Shown: in pieces, positions 35,177 to 44,867 of the stretch | How the letters are laid out: each line of letters begins with the position of its first letter | Position numbering within the stretch: position 1 is the stretch's first letter | Assembly: GCA_001899685.1 (NCBI GenBank) | Contig: MKWG01000037.1 | Span: 64,010 to 121,761, forward strand | Direction of reading: 5' to 3' | DNA length: 57,752 nucleotides | Source of the DNA: Sphingobacteriales bacterium 44-15 | Lineage (GTDB): Bacteria > Bacteroidota > Bacteroidia > Chitinophagales > Chitinophagaceae | Notes under the pieces: model-generated | The model's database searches: none | What the model was told of the DNA's origin: nothing | What the model saw: the letters and a program-made list of their open reading frames with translations, nothing else | Position numbers and translations under genes: made by a program

Positions 35177-36769
35177 TTAATGAACCATTTCAATACTCAG
35201 ACCATAAGTAAGGTTTGCGGCTCCCCGGAACTTATCCTTCCATTCAGACGGAATAGAAATAATCAGACCTTGCTGGCTGTCATATTTCCATTTTAGTGCT
35301 TCTTTAAATCCAAGAAAATTGATGGTAGCGCCCTTAGGCGGCCGCACTGTTGAAAGCACTAACTGCTCTCCGGGCCACTCATAGCAAAAAACATATACCA
35401 TACGGCTATCCTTTGAACGGGTAAACCGGATATTATCCCCTTCTTTCCATTCATCTGCTCCTCTCGCCCTGGTAGCATAAATACCTTCGCCATTCTGTTT
35501 TAGCCATTTGCCGGTTTCCTTCAGTTGTGCTATAGCCGTGGGATGAAACCGGCCATTGCCGTCAGGACCTATACCGGCCATAAAATTTCCTCCTTTTGCA
35601 ACTGCATCCACAAGATTTCTGACTATCCATGATGCGCCTTTATATTTTTGCTCATCTGCTTCGTAAGAGAAAGATCCTCCGAGCGGGTAGATCACAAACC
35701 AGGGAGTATCTGAATTCTCTTTGCTGCCTGGCACAAATCCTTCAGGCGTATAATAATCCCCATAATTGCCAATTCCTCTTGCCCTGAACATAGTGTCGGG
35801 AGAAATTTTCCGGAGGTGCAGCATGGTATCTCTCAATACAGGCCATACTTCAGGTCCCAGCCACTGGTCAAGACAGACCATATCTATATGACCATATTTA
35901 GTAAGCAGTTCTTCCAGTTGGAGCCTGTGCCGGGCCATCATTCGGGTGATTTCTTCCTTCGAGGGATCGGGTTTTATCACCAGTCCTGCTTTGGCAAAAT
36001 ACTCCCGGGGATTTTCAATTTCCGGCGTCCTGTTTTTACCGGTAACTGCCAGGGTAGCCGAATCCGGTACCTGCAGGGGATGGTAATTGTAAGGACGGAA
36101 ATCACTGTCATACCAGTCGGGATGCGAAAAGTACAGATCCACTTTCATGTCTTTGCGGTGCGCTGCGGTGGTCAGCTCTTTGACAATATCTCTTTTAAAA
36201 GGAGTTTCCATTATACTATACGCAAGATCGCAATCTTCTATCTGCGGGCCGCCGGGGGCAAGCCAGTTCACCCTTCTCTTTACCCTGGCGCTGGTATCGA
36301 ACATGGAAAACCCGTCATGATGCTTCGAGGTAAATGCAAACATTTTTGCACCACTTTCCGCAAAAAAATCAACCCACTCCTCCGCATCAAAGCCGGCAGG
36401 ATACCATGATTTATACAGTTCCTGGTAAGTTTGTTTTTCTTCAGGAAGCATCTGGAGATAGGGCCAGGATTCGCCGCGGAGACGTAACAGAGAATAAATC
36501 CCCCAGTGCAGGCGGATACCAAATTTAATATCCTGGAAATCTTCATAAGCGCTGTCCGGCGCCCAGTCATAGGTACTGATGGGAATATCTTCCACATAAC
36601 CGCAGGTACGCTTATAATGACCATCATTGGCCGGGAGACGGTGAGCATAGATTTTTGAATATGGTGACCGGAAGTTTTCACCGGCAGGTATCATGGCATG
36701 CAAATTCCCGGTAAGCAGCCATCCGGATGTCAATCCGCAGCCATTAACGATAAATTTTCGTCTATCCAT
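35177..36769 (-). CDS. Alpha-L-fucosidase, glycoside hydrolase family 29
   Basis: Exported retaining alpha-L-fucosidase of 530 residues. The leader MDRRKFIVNGCGLTSGWLL is a Tat-type signal (RRKF). Family signatures are FGIRLHWGIYSLLRLRGESW near residue 82, MFAFTSKHHDGFSMFDTS, and IDMVCLDQWLGPEVW, in which the Asp aligns with the GH29 nucleophile although the usual DG is DQ. A later NFMAGIGPDGNGRFHP segment matches the NLLLNIGPxxDG region. The variation around the nucleophile suggests a branch with altered specificity, such as alpha-L-galactosides; that is inference. It diverges from dgoD by about 230 bp. Confidence 0.88.
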   Translation of the reverse strand: MDRRKFIVNGCGLTSGWLLTGNLHAMIPAGENFRSPYSKIYAHRLPANDGHYKRTCGYVEDIPISTYDWAPDSAYEDFQDIKFGIRLHWGIYSLLRLRGESWPYLQMLPEEKQTYQELYKSWYPAGFDAEEWVDFFAESGAKMFAFTSKHHDGFSMFDTSARVKRRVNWLAPGGPQIEDCDLAYSIMETPFKRDIVKELTTAAHRKDMKVDLYFSHPDWYDSDFRPYNYHPLQVPDSATLAVTGKNRTPEIENPREYFAKAGLVIKPDPSKEEITRMMARHRLQLEELLTKYGHIDMVCLDQWLGPEVWPVLRDTMLHLRKISPDTMFRARGIGNYGDYYTPEGFVPGSKENSDTPWFVIYPLGGSFSYEADEQKYKGASWIVRNLVDAVAKGGNFMAGIGPDGNGRFHPTAIAQLKETGKWLKQNGEGIYATRARGADEWKEGDNIRFTRSKDSRMVYVFCYEWPGEQLVLSTVRPPKGATINFLGFKEALKWKYDSQQGLIISIPSEWKDKFRGAANLTYGLSIEMVH

Positions 36770-36878
36770 AACTGATATTATTTAAAGGGAGTAATATGTT
36801 TTTTAATAAGCTTGTGTGTCATTGCAAGAAATTCATTTTCCTCCGGCTTTTAATACTGGATATTAACATGTATAGTAG

Positions 36879-36886
36879 CAAATTTA
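36879..36886 (-). promoter_or_regulatory. Putative -7 element of the GH29-lacI transcript
   Basis: Plus-strand CAAATTTA reads TAAATTTG on the minus strand, matching TAnnTTTG. It is about 110 bp upstream of the fucosidase start. No convincing -33 element was found at the expected spacing. Confidence 0.35.
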
Positions 36887-36998
36887 TCTCTATACCTCAA
36901 TAATGGCTGCACAACCCGAACGGCCAATGATAACATAACAGAATAGCATGCTAATAATCAGTACCTGGTCCACACAGATTCTTGATTCATTTGCATTG

Positions 36999-38153
36999 AT
37001 GAATACAAAGATCGAAAACATCGAATTGTTTAAAGTGCCCCCCCGCTGGTTGTTTTTAAAAATAACTACTGCTTCAGGGATCGCAGGATGGGGGGAGCCG
37101 TTGGTAGAAGGGAAAGCTGATACGGTATGTGCCGCCGTAAAGGAAATGTCATCATTTCTCATGAACAAAGAGGCCCAAAGCATTGAAGATATATGGCAAA
37201 CGCTTTACAGGGGCGGATTCTACAGGGGCGGGCCAATACTCATGAGCGCCATTGCCGGTATTGACCAGGCGCTTTGGGATATAAAAGGTAAAGCGCTTGG
37301 TGTACCTGTGTACGAATTGCTTGGGGGAGCGGTGAGAAACAAAATGAAAGTATATGGATGGATTGGCGGAGACAGACCCTCCGAACTTGCCAAAGGAGCT
37401 GCAAAGCGCATAGAACATGGGTTCCGGGCGGTTAAGATGAATGCCTGCGCAGAAATGGAATGGATAGATAGTCCCGACAAGATCAGCAGGGCGGTAAAAA
37501 ACATTGAAGCCGTAAGAAATGCTATAGGATATGATAGAGAGCTGGGAATAGATTTTCATGGACGTGTTCATAAAGGGACCGCAAAGCGGTTCATGCAGGA
37601 ACTGGATTATCTCAAACCAATGTTCATTGAAGAGCCTGTTCTGTCGGAGAACTTCCGGGCATTTTCTACGCTTGCTTCTTATACCTCTGCACCGATAGCC
37701 ACAGGAGAAAGGTTGTATAGCCGTTGGGATTTCAAGCCTCTTCTTGAGCAGGGAAGTGTTGATATTATACAGCCCGATCTCAGTCACGCAGGAGGCATTT
37801 CAGAAGTAAAGAAAATTGCGGCAATGGCTGAAGCGTATGATGTGGCTTTGGCGCCGCATTGCCCTTTAGGACCTATCTCTCTGGCAGCAGCGCTCCAGAT
37901 AGATTTTAACTGCATCAATGCCATTATCCAGGAATCCAGTATAGGCATTCACTATAATGAAGGGGCTGACCTGCTGGACTACCTCGTTAACCCCGAAGTA
38001 TTTTCAATAAAAGACGGTTATATTCAAAGATCGCTTTTGCCCGGGTTAGGCATAGAAGTAGATGAACAAAAAGTAAGAAACATGGCATTGATAGGGCACG
38101 ACTGGAAAAACCCGGTATGGCGCAATGTTGATAACAGTGTTACAGAATGGTAG
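36999..38153 (+). CDS. dgoD: D-galactonate dehydratase (enolase superfamily)
   Basis: Dehydrates D-galactonate to 2-dehydro-3-deoxy-D-galactonate. From ATG 36999 the protein is 384 residues, close to the 382 of the E. coli enzyme, and resembles it along its length (PPRWLFLKI, WGEP, YRGGFYRGGPILMSAIAGIDQALWD read in two parts, LGIDFHGRVH, FIEEPVL, TGERLYSR, QPDLSHAGGI, LAPHCPLGPI). Metal ligands Asp, Glu, Glu and the catalytic His residues sit in these motifs. The upstream ATG at 36948 would add 17 residues with no counterpart. It heads the dgoD-dgoK-dgoA set. Confidence 0.95.
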   Translation: MNTKIENIELFKVPPRWLFLKITTASGIAGWGEPLVEGKADTVCAAVKEMSSFLMNKEAQSIEDIWQTLYRGGFYRGGPILMSAIAGIDQALWDIKGKALGVPVYELLGGAVRNKMKVYGWIGGDRPSELAKGAAKRIEHGFRAVKMNACAEMEWIDSPDKISRAVKNIEAVRNAIGYDRELGIDFHGRVHKGTAKRFMQELDYLKPMFIEEPVLSENFRAFSTLASYTSAPIATGERLYSRWDFKPLLEQGSVDIIQPDLSHAGGISEVKKIAAMAEAYDVALAPHCPLGPISLAAALQIDFNCINAIIQESSIGIHYNEGADLLDYLVNPEVFSIKDGYIQRSLLPGLGIEVDEQKVRNMALIGHDWKNPVWRNVDNSVTEW

Positions 38154-39178
38154 GTGAACACTCTGAAAATAGTATGCAACAACTCACAAAAACATCTGCA
38201 TTCCTTAGCTGTGACTGGGGCACAACATCCTTTCGTTTAAAGCTTTTTGACATTGTCCATGGAATTACATTGGCAGAAGAGATATCTGATAAAGGTTGCG
38301 CCGGCATCTTCAACGAATGGCAGAAAAGCAGGAGTAAAACCAGTCCAGCCATACATTATTTGCTATACCTGAAAGAAGCATTAAGCAGGTTGAGTCAAAA
38401 AACAGGAATAGTCCTGGAGAATATGGATATTGTTATCTCCGGGATGGCAAGCTCTTCCATAGGTATGCGGGAGCTGCCTTATGCATCCCTCCCTTTTCCA
38501 ATAGATGGAGCGGCAGCGGTGACCAATTGGATATCAGGAGAAGAAATAATCTTAAACAATATACTGCTGATATCCGGAGTAGCCACACACAATGATCTTA
38601 TGCGGGGAGAAGAAACACAGTTGGCGGGAATTGTAAAAATGATAAAAGAAGAAACAAAAGAAGAAACGATATACATCTTACCGGGTACGCATAGTAAACA
38701 TATCACTGTGACCAATAAGCAAATCGTTGATTTCAAAACTTTCATGACGGGAGAACTATTTGGCTTATTGCTGCATCATGGGCTGCTTGCAGGCGCTGTA
38801 ACTGCCCCGGAAAGCAACCGGATAGAGGGAAAGGAAATTACGGCGTTTCACTGTGGTGTGAAAAAGGCCCTTGAGGATGATCTGCTGCAGAACCTTTTTT
38901 CGGTCCGGGTAAAAGATCTGAAAAAATATTATTCCAAAACCCTGAACTATTTCTATTTAAGCGGGCTGCTGATTGGTGCAGAGTTAAAGCATACATGCAA
39001 TGGGTCAAAAGCGCATTACACCATTTGCAGCGATCATACGCTTGGTACACTATATTATTCCGCATTCCGGTACCTCGGGCTTGCCGGCCAGGTAACGCTG
39101 CTTACCGATGAACTGCACGCTAATGCTGCCGCCATAGGACAGGCAGTTATTCTTCAAAAATTTAAAACTGTTAACTAA
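38147..39178 (+). CDS. dgoK: 2-dehydro-3-deoxygalactonokinase
   Basis: Phosphorylates 2-dehydro-3-deoxy-D-galactonate at O6. The 343 residues begin the family ATPase fold with LSCDWGTTSFRLKLFD, continue with VISGMASSSIGMRELPYA, and TIYILPGTHSKHITV with FKTFMTGELFGLL, all typical of DgoK. The frame starts at 38147, overlapping the dgoD stop by 7 bp; a start at 38174 (MQQLTK) is also possible and would fit family length equally. Translational coupling to dgoD is likely. Confidence 0.93.
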   Translation: MVGEHSENSMQQLTKTSAFLSCDWGTTSFRLKLFDIVHGITLAEEISDKGCAGIFNEWQKSRSKTSPAIHYLLYLKEALSRLSQKTGIVLENMDIVISGMASSSIGMRELPYASLPFPIDGAAAVTNWISGEEIILNNILLISGVATHNDLMRGEETQLAGIVKMIKEETKEETIYILPGTHSKHITVTNKQIVDFKTFMTGELFGLLLHHGLLAGAVTAPESNRIEGKEITAFHCGVKKALEDDLLQNLFSVRVKDLKKYYSKTLNYFYLSGLLIGAELKHTCNGSKAHYTICSDHTLGTLYYSAFRYLGLAGQVTLLTDELHANAAAIGQAVILQKFKTVN

Positions 39179-39184
39179 CCGGTC

Positions 39185-39847
39185 ATGACAGAAGCATTTT
39201 TTTCCTGGGAAAAATTCAATTCAATGCCATTGGTGGGTATTATGCGGAATATTCCTTCTGTCCATACTGAAAATATGCTGAAGGCCTTTTTTTTGTCCGG
39301 CTTAACCACTATTGAGTTAACAATTAATTCGCCGGGCTTTGAAGAGAGCTTGCATCTTGCTCTGTCCTTATTCAAAGGGAAATTAAATATAGGAGCGGGA
39401 ACCATTTGTACAACTACAGAACTTCAACGGGCGCTTCAGACCGGAGCTCAATTCATTGTCACACCTATTATTGATGAAGAAATAATAAAAATCTGCAAAA
39501 AAAAGAATATACCTGTTTTTCCTGGCGCTTATACTCCAACGGAAATATACACAGCATGGAAACACGGCGCTGATATGGTAAAAATTTTTCCGGCATCTGC
39601 ACAAGCTATGGAATATATCCGTGCGATAAAAGGGCCCTTTCCTGATATCCGGCTGTTACCAACAGGAGGTGTTCATTTGGGTAATTGTATAGATTTCCTG
39701 AAAGCAGGTGCAAATGGCTTGGGAATAGGCAGCAGCCTGTTTAATACCGCTATAATGAATGAAGGATACAACAAACTCGAAGAACATTGTAGTGCTTTTG
39801 CAGAACGGATCAGGAGGTATCTTTCTGATCCCAAACCTGAAATGTAA
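39185..39847 (+). CDS. dgoA: 2-dehydro-3-deoxy-6-phosphogalactonate aldolase
   Basis: Cleaves KDPGal to pyruvate and glyceraldehyde 3-phosphate, ending the De Ley-Doudoroff route. The 220-residue class I aldolase shows PLVGIMRNI, TIELTINSPG with the catalytic Glu, IGAGTICTTTELQRAL, FIVTPIIDEEII, PGAYTPTEIYTAW and DMVKIFPA with the Schiff-base Lys. It starts 6 bp after dgoK. KDPG aldolases share this fold, but DgoD and DgoK neighbours point to the galactonate isomer. Confidence 0.93.
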   Translation: MTEAFFSWEKFNSMPLVGIMRNIPSVHTENMLKAFFLSGLTTIELTINSPGFEESLHLALSLFKGKLNIGAGTICTTTELQRALQTGAQFIVTPIIDEEIIKICKKKNIPVFPGAYTPTEIYTAWKHGADMVKIFPASAQAMEYIRAIKGPFPDIRLLPTGGVHLGNCIDFLKAGANGLGIGSSLFNTAIMNEGYNKLEEHCSAFAERIRRYLSDPKPEM

Positions 39848-39943
39848 GACAGGCAAAATAATAAGATAAAATGCAACTGCTGAAAAAATTAAAGCATATT
39901 TTGATAATACCATTAACTTTCAAAGCAAAATAGAAAAGCGAAT

Positions 39944-40927
39944 ATGAAAGTAAGGGTTTGCGTCATAGGAAATGGAGCCTTTGCAGGCAAAGTCCACTTC
40001 CCCTCTCTTCTCTCTTTTGATGAAGTAGAAATTGTGGGCATTATAGCCTTCAATAAAGAACGGCTTATAAGCACAACGCATCGCTTTGGCATCCCCGAAA
40101 AATGCATTTTTCCCGTTTCATCTGTTACCGGCTATCAATCCGTTCTGCTGCAGTTGAAGCCGGATGCAGTCTACGCTATAGGCGCCCCTGAGCAAATGTT
40201 TGATGTGTGGGTCTGGTGCCTTGAAAACCGTTTCAACCTCTATATTGAAAAGCCTATGGGTTTAACACTGCACCAGGCAGAGATCCTCGCAGGCTTAGCT
40301 GAGGCTAATCATTGTATCACCCAGGTTTCCCTGCAGCGACGGAATATGCCATTGCTGCACAAAATGAAAGAAGAATGCAATAAAAAAGGAGCAATTACGC
40401 ATGCGCTGGTGGAATTTAATAAATGTGAGATCATCCCGATGAAGAGCGCAAGGGACAGGATGCACGATGATTTTATTCACTGCATAGACACCGCAAGGTG
40501 GCTAATGGGGGGCGAAGTGATAAGGACAGAATCCTACTGCCGGCGTATAGGCGTTGACGATATAAACTGGATAAGCGCACACCTGTATTTTGATAATGGC
40601 AATACCTGTCATGCAATAGGTAACTGGAGCTCCGGCAGAAGGATCTTCAGGGTAACAATGCATGCTCCAGGGATTTGCGCGGAAGCAGAGCCTGAAGTAG
40701 AGGGCCGGGTATATGCCGATGGCGATATTAAAGGCATCCGCTATAGCAGCACTGACATAGCAGGAAGCAATGAGCCGTTCATATATGGCGGATTCAGTGC
40801 AAAAAACCGGGAATTTATACAATCCGTTCTTACAGGGAAGGAGATAACTTCTTCTCCTTTCAGAGATGCCCTGAAAACAATGAAGATCTGTGAAACTATA
40901 TTAGCGCAGTCAATATTATTAAAGTAA
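39944..40927 (+). CDS. Gfo/Idh/MocA family NAD(P)-dependent oxidoreductase
   Basis: Cytoplasmic sugar or sugar-derivative dehydrogenase of 327 residues. An N-terminal Rossmann segment VCVIGNGAFAGKVHFPSL is followed by the catalytic EKPMGLTLHQAE and, further on, DDFIHCIDTARWLMGG with the second His/Asp site. Galactose 1-dehydrogenases of the oxidative galactose route can belong to this family, so here it may produce galactonolactone for DgoD. That is inference from position between dgoA and a mutarotase gene; no lactonase gene was found. Confidence 0.86.
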   Translation: MKVRVCVIGNGAFAGKVHFPSLLSFDEVEIVGIIAFNKERLISTTHRFGIPEKCIFPVSSVTGYQSVLLQLKPDAVYAIGAPEQMFDVWVWCLENRFNLYIEKPMGLTLHQAEILAGLAEANHCITQVSLQRRNMPLLHKMKEECNKKGAITHALVEFNKCEIIPMKSARDRMHDDFIHCIDTARWLMGGEVIRTESYCRRIGVDDINWISAHLYFDNGNTCHAIGNWSSGRRIFRVTMHAPGICAEAEPEVEGRVYADGDIKGIRYSSTDIAGSNEPFIYGGFSAKNREFIQSVLTGKEITSSPFRDALKTMKICETILAQSILLK

Positions 40928-40930
40928 AAT

Positions 40931-41380
40931 ATGCTGAGATCAACGATATTACACCCGGAGTTGCTTTACGGACTGTCGCTATGCGGGCATGGGTCAAAGA
41001 TACTCATAGCCGATGCCAACTTTCCTGTTATCACCAAAACGCCTCCGGCAGCAAAGAAAATATTTCTGAATATCGCACCCGGACTGGTAGATGCAACCAC
41101 TATATTAAAACTAATCATAGAGATCATCCCCGTAGAGTCTGCAGCCATTATGGCCACTCCCGATATAGTGGAGCAACCGATACATACAGCATACAGATCT
41201 ATATTAGGAACAACTATTTCCATTACCGGCTTTAAACGAATGGAATTTTATGAGTGTTCCGAAAATAAAGAGACCTGCCTTGTGATTGCTACAGGAGAAA
41301 CCAGGAGATTTGCCAACCTCTTATTAACGGTTGGTGTAATAATGCCCGGCATTACTACTGCTATGTCCAATGTGAAATGA
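40931..41380 (+). CDS. RbsD/FucU family sugar mutarotase
   Basis: Interconverts sugar anomers, usually L-fucose (FucU) or D-ribose (RbsD). The 149 residues open with LHPELLYGLSLCGHGSKILIADANFP read as two overlapping motifs: the HPELL segment and the GHGS segment carrying the catalytic His. The later part (EIIPVESAAIMATPD, EFYECSENKETCLVIATGE) matches FucU length and order. It starts 3 bp after the oxidoreductase. With the divergent alpha-L-fucosidase it points to L-fucose or a galactose-configured sugar as substrate. Confidence 0.88.
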   Translation: MLRSTILHPELLYGLSLCGHGSKILIADANFPVITKTPPAAKKIFLNIAPGLVDATTILKLIIEIIPVESAAIMATPDIVEQPIHTAYRSILGTTISITGFKRMEFYECSENKETCLVIATGETRRFANLLLTVGVIMPGITTAMSNVK

Positions 41381-41400
41381 CAGACTTGCCTACCGGTTTA

Positions 41401-41443
41401 CCTGCCGCAGGCAGGCGATAAATGTGAGAACCTCACATTTATC
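41401..41443. repeat. Two adjacent palindromes after the mutarotase gene
   Basis: CCTGCCGCAGGCAGG at 41401-41415 forms a 6-bp hairpin, a short palindrome common in Bacteroidota spacers. Directly after it, GATAAATGTGAG 41417-41428 pairs perfectly (12 bp) with CTCACATTTATC 41432-41443 over a 3-nt loop. No T-run follows, but the pair could separate the dgo operon from the susC transcript 195 bp on. Confidence 0.6.
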
Positions 41444-41638
41444 CTCTCACTTCTCGCAAAGAAATACGACAAATTATTGTTGACATAGCACTACAATTCC
41501 CCAGCAATAATAGTATGTATTTGGGTATTGGTATAAAATAAGCATATCATATCAAGATACTCGAATCAAAGGATAATATAGAGGAACTATCCCCTCTCAC
41601 AGCTGGTTAATATTGATCTACTAAAAACAGATCTCAAT

Positions 41639-44600
41639 ATGAACCAAAAACTAATTCTATTCAGGTTACGGTACATGGTAATGCATATAGTCATTACCCC
41701 GCTACTGATGTTGCTTCTCTTAATGATATTGGCACTAAAGGCCAAGGCAACAAACAAAGAGCATGCTGCTGTCCCTCAAGGCAATATAAAAGCTTTAACA
41801 GTTCATGGAACTGTGATGGATAAGGATGGAAACGCACTTGCCGGAGTGAATGTTAACATAAAAGGCGCCGGCAAAGGAACGGTAACTGATAATATGGGGC
41901 AATTCACTTTGCCCAATGTATCGGAAGACGCAATACTGGTTTTTTCTTTTGTAGGGTATCAAAGCCAGGAGACAACAGTAAATGGCAAAACTGAAATATC
42001 AATGGTCCTGCTCCGTGGATCACAAACCCTGGAGGAAGTTGTCGTGATGGGCTATGGCAAGCAAAAGAAAAAACTGGTTACAGGAGCAACCGTGGAAATT
42101 AAGGGGGATGATATTCAAAAAAGGGCTGCCGTCAGCCCACTCTCCGCTATGCAGGGGCAGGCGCCCGGCGTAAGCATCACTTCTACGGGAGGGCAGCCAG
42201 GCAGTGGTTTCAGGGTGAATATAAGAGGTGCTGGCACGGTTGGCGAGACTACTCCGCTCTATATAGTAGATGGTGTGCAGACCTCCGATATCAGTTATCT
42301 GAGCAACAACGATATTGCTTCCATAGATATATTAAAAGACGCAGCTTCTGCCGCCATTTATGGCGCCAGAGCAGCCAACGGAGTAATCCTGATTACTACC
42401 AAAACAGGCAGCCCGGGATTTTCACAGATCTCCTTCGATTCTTATTACGGTATTCAGAACACTTCAAAAAAAATAAAGGTGTTGGGCGGACAGGAATATA
42501 TGGATATGATGAATGAAATGTATACCAATTCTAACCTCACTCCTATTTATACCAATGAAACAATCAATAAAAAAATCCTCAGCGATGCCGGAGGAGGAAC
42601 AAACTGGATGGATCTCTTGCTGGCTAAGAATGTGCCGATGCAAAATTATAATCTCAGCGGACAGGGAGGCACTGAGAAATCTGTCTACGCCATGTCCTTA
42701 TCTTATACGCAACAGGGAGGTATAGTTGGAGGAGCAGATCTGGCCAACTATAAAAGGATCACCTTCCGGATAAATACAGAACACAAGCTATATAAAGATA
42801 TTGTGAAAATGGGACAGCATCTGTCTTATTCCAACGCCACCACCATTGGAGCCAGTTATCCGATAGTATCTGCAATACGTGTTCCATCAATTATTCCTAA
42901 CCTCAGTCCTGATGACCCTTCAAGGTTTTATTACAACAATGTTCCTGCCAGCGGAGGAGATAATATTTATGGATTATGGTCTACAGAAATAACCAACCCG
43001 TATGCTTCCATGCTGAACAGCAGCTATAACCGCAACAGAGTGAATAAGGTCATAGGAGATGTGTATTTTGATGTAAAGCTTATTGGTAACCTCCACTTTA
43101 AAACAACGCTCACCCTGGATTATTCCGGTGGGCGCAGCAGGAGCTATCAGCCGGTACAACCTGACCTGAGCGCAAACAGCAATGCCAAGACCGGCGTATC
43201 ACAGGTAACACAGTCTTCTTCAGAAAGTGTGAGTATAGGCTCTGAAAACATATTGACTTATACGGCAACAATTAATAAGGATCACAAATTCGACGCCCTT
43301 GCAGGCATGTCGGCACTCAAAACAAATACCGAATACCTCAGCGCCTCTAACAAAAATCTCCTTTATACAGGATATGATTATGCATGGCTGAATAACGCTA
43401 CGGGAACAGCAAGCAGCGGCACTATGTCAATGAGCGGCTACCCGGGAGAAGATGCCCTGTTGTCTTATTTCGGTCGTGTTAATTATGATTATAAAGGTAC
43501 TTATCTTGCCACAGTTATCCTCCGCTCAGATGGGTCATCCAGGTTTGATAAATCACACCGCCGGGGGTATTTCCCTTCTTTCTCTGCCGGCTGGAATATT
43601 TCAAACGAATCATTCATGGAACCTGCCTCTTCCTGGCTTCCTTACCTGAAAGTAAGAGGAAGCTGGGGGCAAAACGGGAATATGAATATCCCTCCCTATT
43701 ACTATTTAGCCCTGGTAGGATCTAATTTTCCTTATTCATTTGGCGATGACGGAAATGCTGCAGTGGGAGCCGCTTTAACAAATCTTGGGAATGCTTCCTT
43801 ACATTGGGAAAAGGCACAATCTACCAATATCGGGTTTGATGCGAGATTGCTGAAAGGACAACTGGGCTTTACTTTCGACTGGTATCACCGCGAAACAAAA
43901 GACTGGCTGGTACAGGCAAATATTCCCAGCGTGTATGGAGTGGGAGCGCCTTACATCAATGGAGGAAACGTGATAAACAGAGGTATAGAAATGGCAGCTA
44001 CCTATTCAGGCGGCAACACAAAATCATTTAGCTATAACATTTCCGCAAACATTGCATTCAATAATAACAAAGTAAGCGCTATCCCCACCCAGGATGGAAT
44101 ATTACATGGTGGCGGGGGAACATTATACGCCAACTCAGTTGAAGTAACACGCTCTCAAAACGGATATCCGCTTGGCTTTTTCTGGGGGCTGACTACAGAC
44201 GGGATATTCCAGACCGCTGAAGAAGTACAGAACTATAAAGGCAGTGGGGGAAATCCTATACAGCCTAATGCACAGCCGGGAGACCTGCGGTATGTGGACA
44301 GAAATGGAGATGGAACGATCAATGCCCTGGACAAATCAATGATCGGGGATGGACATCCAGATGCGATTTTCGGGCTGACCTGTTCTTTCGCTTACAAAGG
44401 ATTTGATTTGTATATCGCTACTAATGGCGTTGCCGGTAACCAGATCCTGCAAAACTATATTGATGCCAACAGGAACTACTGGAATATTACCCAGGACCTC
44501 TATGATGGCCGCTGGCATGGAGCCGGAACTTCCAACAAATATCCCCGTATTGATGCACAAAATTCTAACTGGATCAATTTCTCGGATGTATTCCTCTATA

Positions 44601-44854
44601 AGGGAGACTATATTAAAATAAACAATGTTACGCTCGGCTATGATTTCGCAAGGCATATTTTGAAAACAAATAAAATAAGCCAGCTCAGGGTATATATTAC
44701 GGGGCAAAACCTATACAACTTTACTTCTTACAACGGAATGGATCCGGAGATTGGCACCGGCAGCAATGGCGTTGATCAAAGTGAGATTGGCCGGGATTCA
44801 GGGATGTATCCTCACGCCAGAACAATATTGTTTGGACTCAGTGTTAAATTCTAA
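41639..44854 (+). CDS. SusC/RagA family TonB-dependent outer-membrane transporter
   Basis: Imports a ligand captured by the SusD partner, powered by TonB. The 1071 residues start with a hydrophobic leader (ITPLLMLLLLMILALKAKA) rather than an STN domain, then a carboxypeptidase-like domain (VHGTVMDKDGNALAGVNVNI, LVFSFVGYQSQE), TonB box EEVVVMGYGKQ, plug (PLYIVDGVQTSD; AIYGARAANGVILITTK) and a barrel ending LFGLSVKF. YVDRNGDGTINALDKS is the calcium-loop-like motif usual in the family. Lack of STN means control by the LacI or other cytoplasmic regulator rather than FecR. Confidence 0.95.
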   Translation: MNQKLILFRLRYMVMHIVITPLLMLLLLMILALKAKATNKEHAAVPQGNIKALTVHGTVMDKDGNALAGVNVNIKGAGKGTVTDNMGQFTLPNVSEDAILVFSFVGYQSQETTVNGKTEISMVLLRGSQTLEEVVVMGYGKQKKKLVTGATVEIKGDDIQKRAAVSPLSAMQGQAPGVSITSTGGQPGSGFRVNIRGAGTVGETTPLYIVDGVQTSDISYLSNNDIASIDILKDAASAAIYGARAANGVILITTKTGSPGFSQISFDSYYGIQNTSKKIKVLGGQEYMDMMNEMYTNSNLTPIYTNETINKKILSDAGGGTNWMDLLLAKNVPMQNYNLSGQGGTEKSVYAMSLSYTQQGGIVGGADLANYKRITFRINTEHKLYKDIVKMGQHLSYSNATTIGASYPIVSAIRVPSIIPNLSPDDPSRFYYNNVPASGGDNIYGLWSTEITNPYASMLNSSYNRNRVNKVIGDVYFDVKLIGNLHFKTTLTLDYSGGRSRSYQPVQPDLSANSNAKTGVSQVTQSSSESVSIGSENILTYTATINKDHKFDALAGMSALKTNTEYLSASNKNLLYTGYDYAWLNNATGTASSGTMSMSGYPGEDALLSYFGRVNYDYKGTYLATVILRSDGSSRFDKSHRRGYFPSFSAGWNISNESFMEPASSWLPYLKVRGSWGQNGNMNIPPYYYLALVGSNFPYSFGDDGNAAVGAALTNLGNASLHWEKAQSTNIGFDARLLKGQLGFTFDWYHRETKDWLVQANIPSVYGVGAPYINGGNVINRGIEMAATYSGGNTKSFSYNISANIAFNNNKVSAIPTQDGILHGGGGTLYANSVEVTRSQNGYPLGFFWGLTTDGIFQTAEEVQNYKGSGGNPIQPNAQPGDLRYVDRNGDGTINALDKSMIGDGHPDAIFGLTCSFAYKGFDLYIATNGVAGNQILQNYIDANRNYWNITQDLYDGRWHGAGTSNKYPRIDAQNSNWINFSDVFLYKGDYIKINNVTLGYDFARHILKTNKISQLRVYITGQNLYNFTSYNGMDPEIGTGSNGVDQSEIGRDSGMYPHARTILFGLSVKF

Positions 44855-44867
44855 AAAATCATTAATT

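Noticed and set aside
35816-36409. Plus-strand frame of 197 residues over the fucosidase gene
   Set aside because: Antisense shadow of a well-supported GH29 gene.
36948-36998. Upstream start for dgoD
   Set aside because: Adds 17 residues absent from the E. coli enzyme; the ATG at 36999 matches family length.
44751-44867. N-terminal extension of the second SusD into susC
   Set aside because: It would hide the signal peptide and lipobox; the ATG at 44868 gives a standard lipoprotein.
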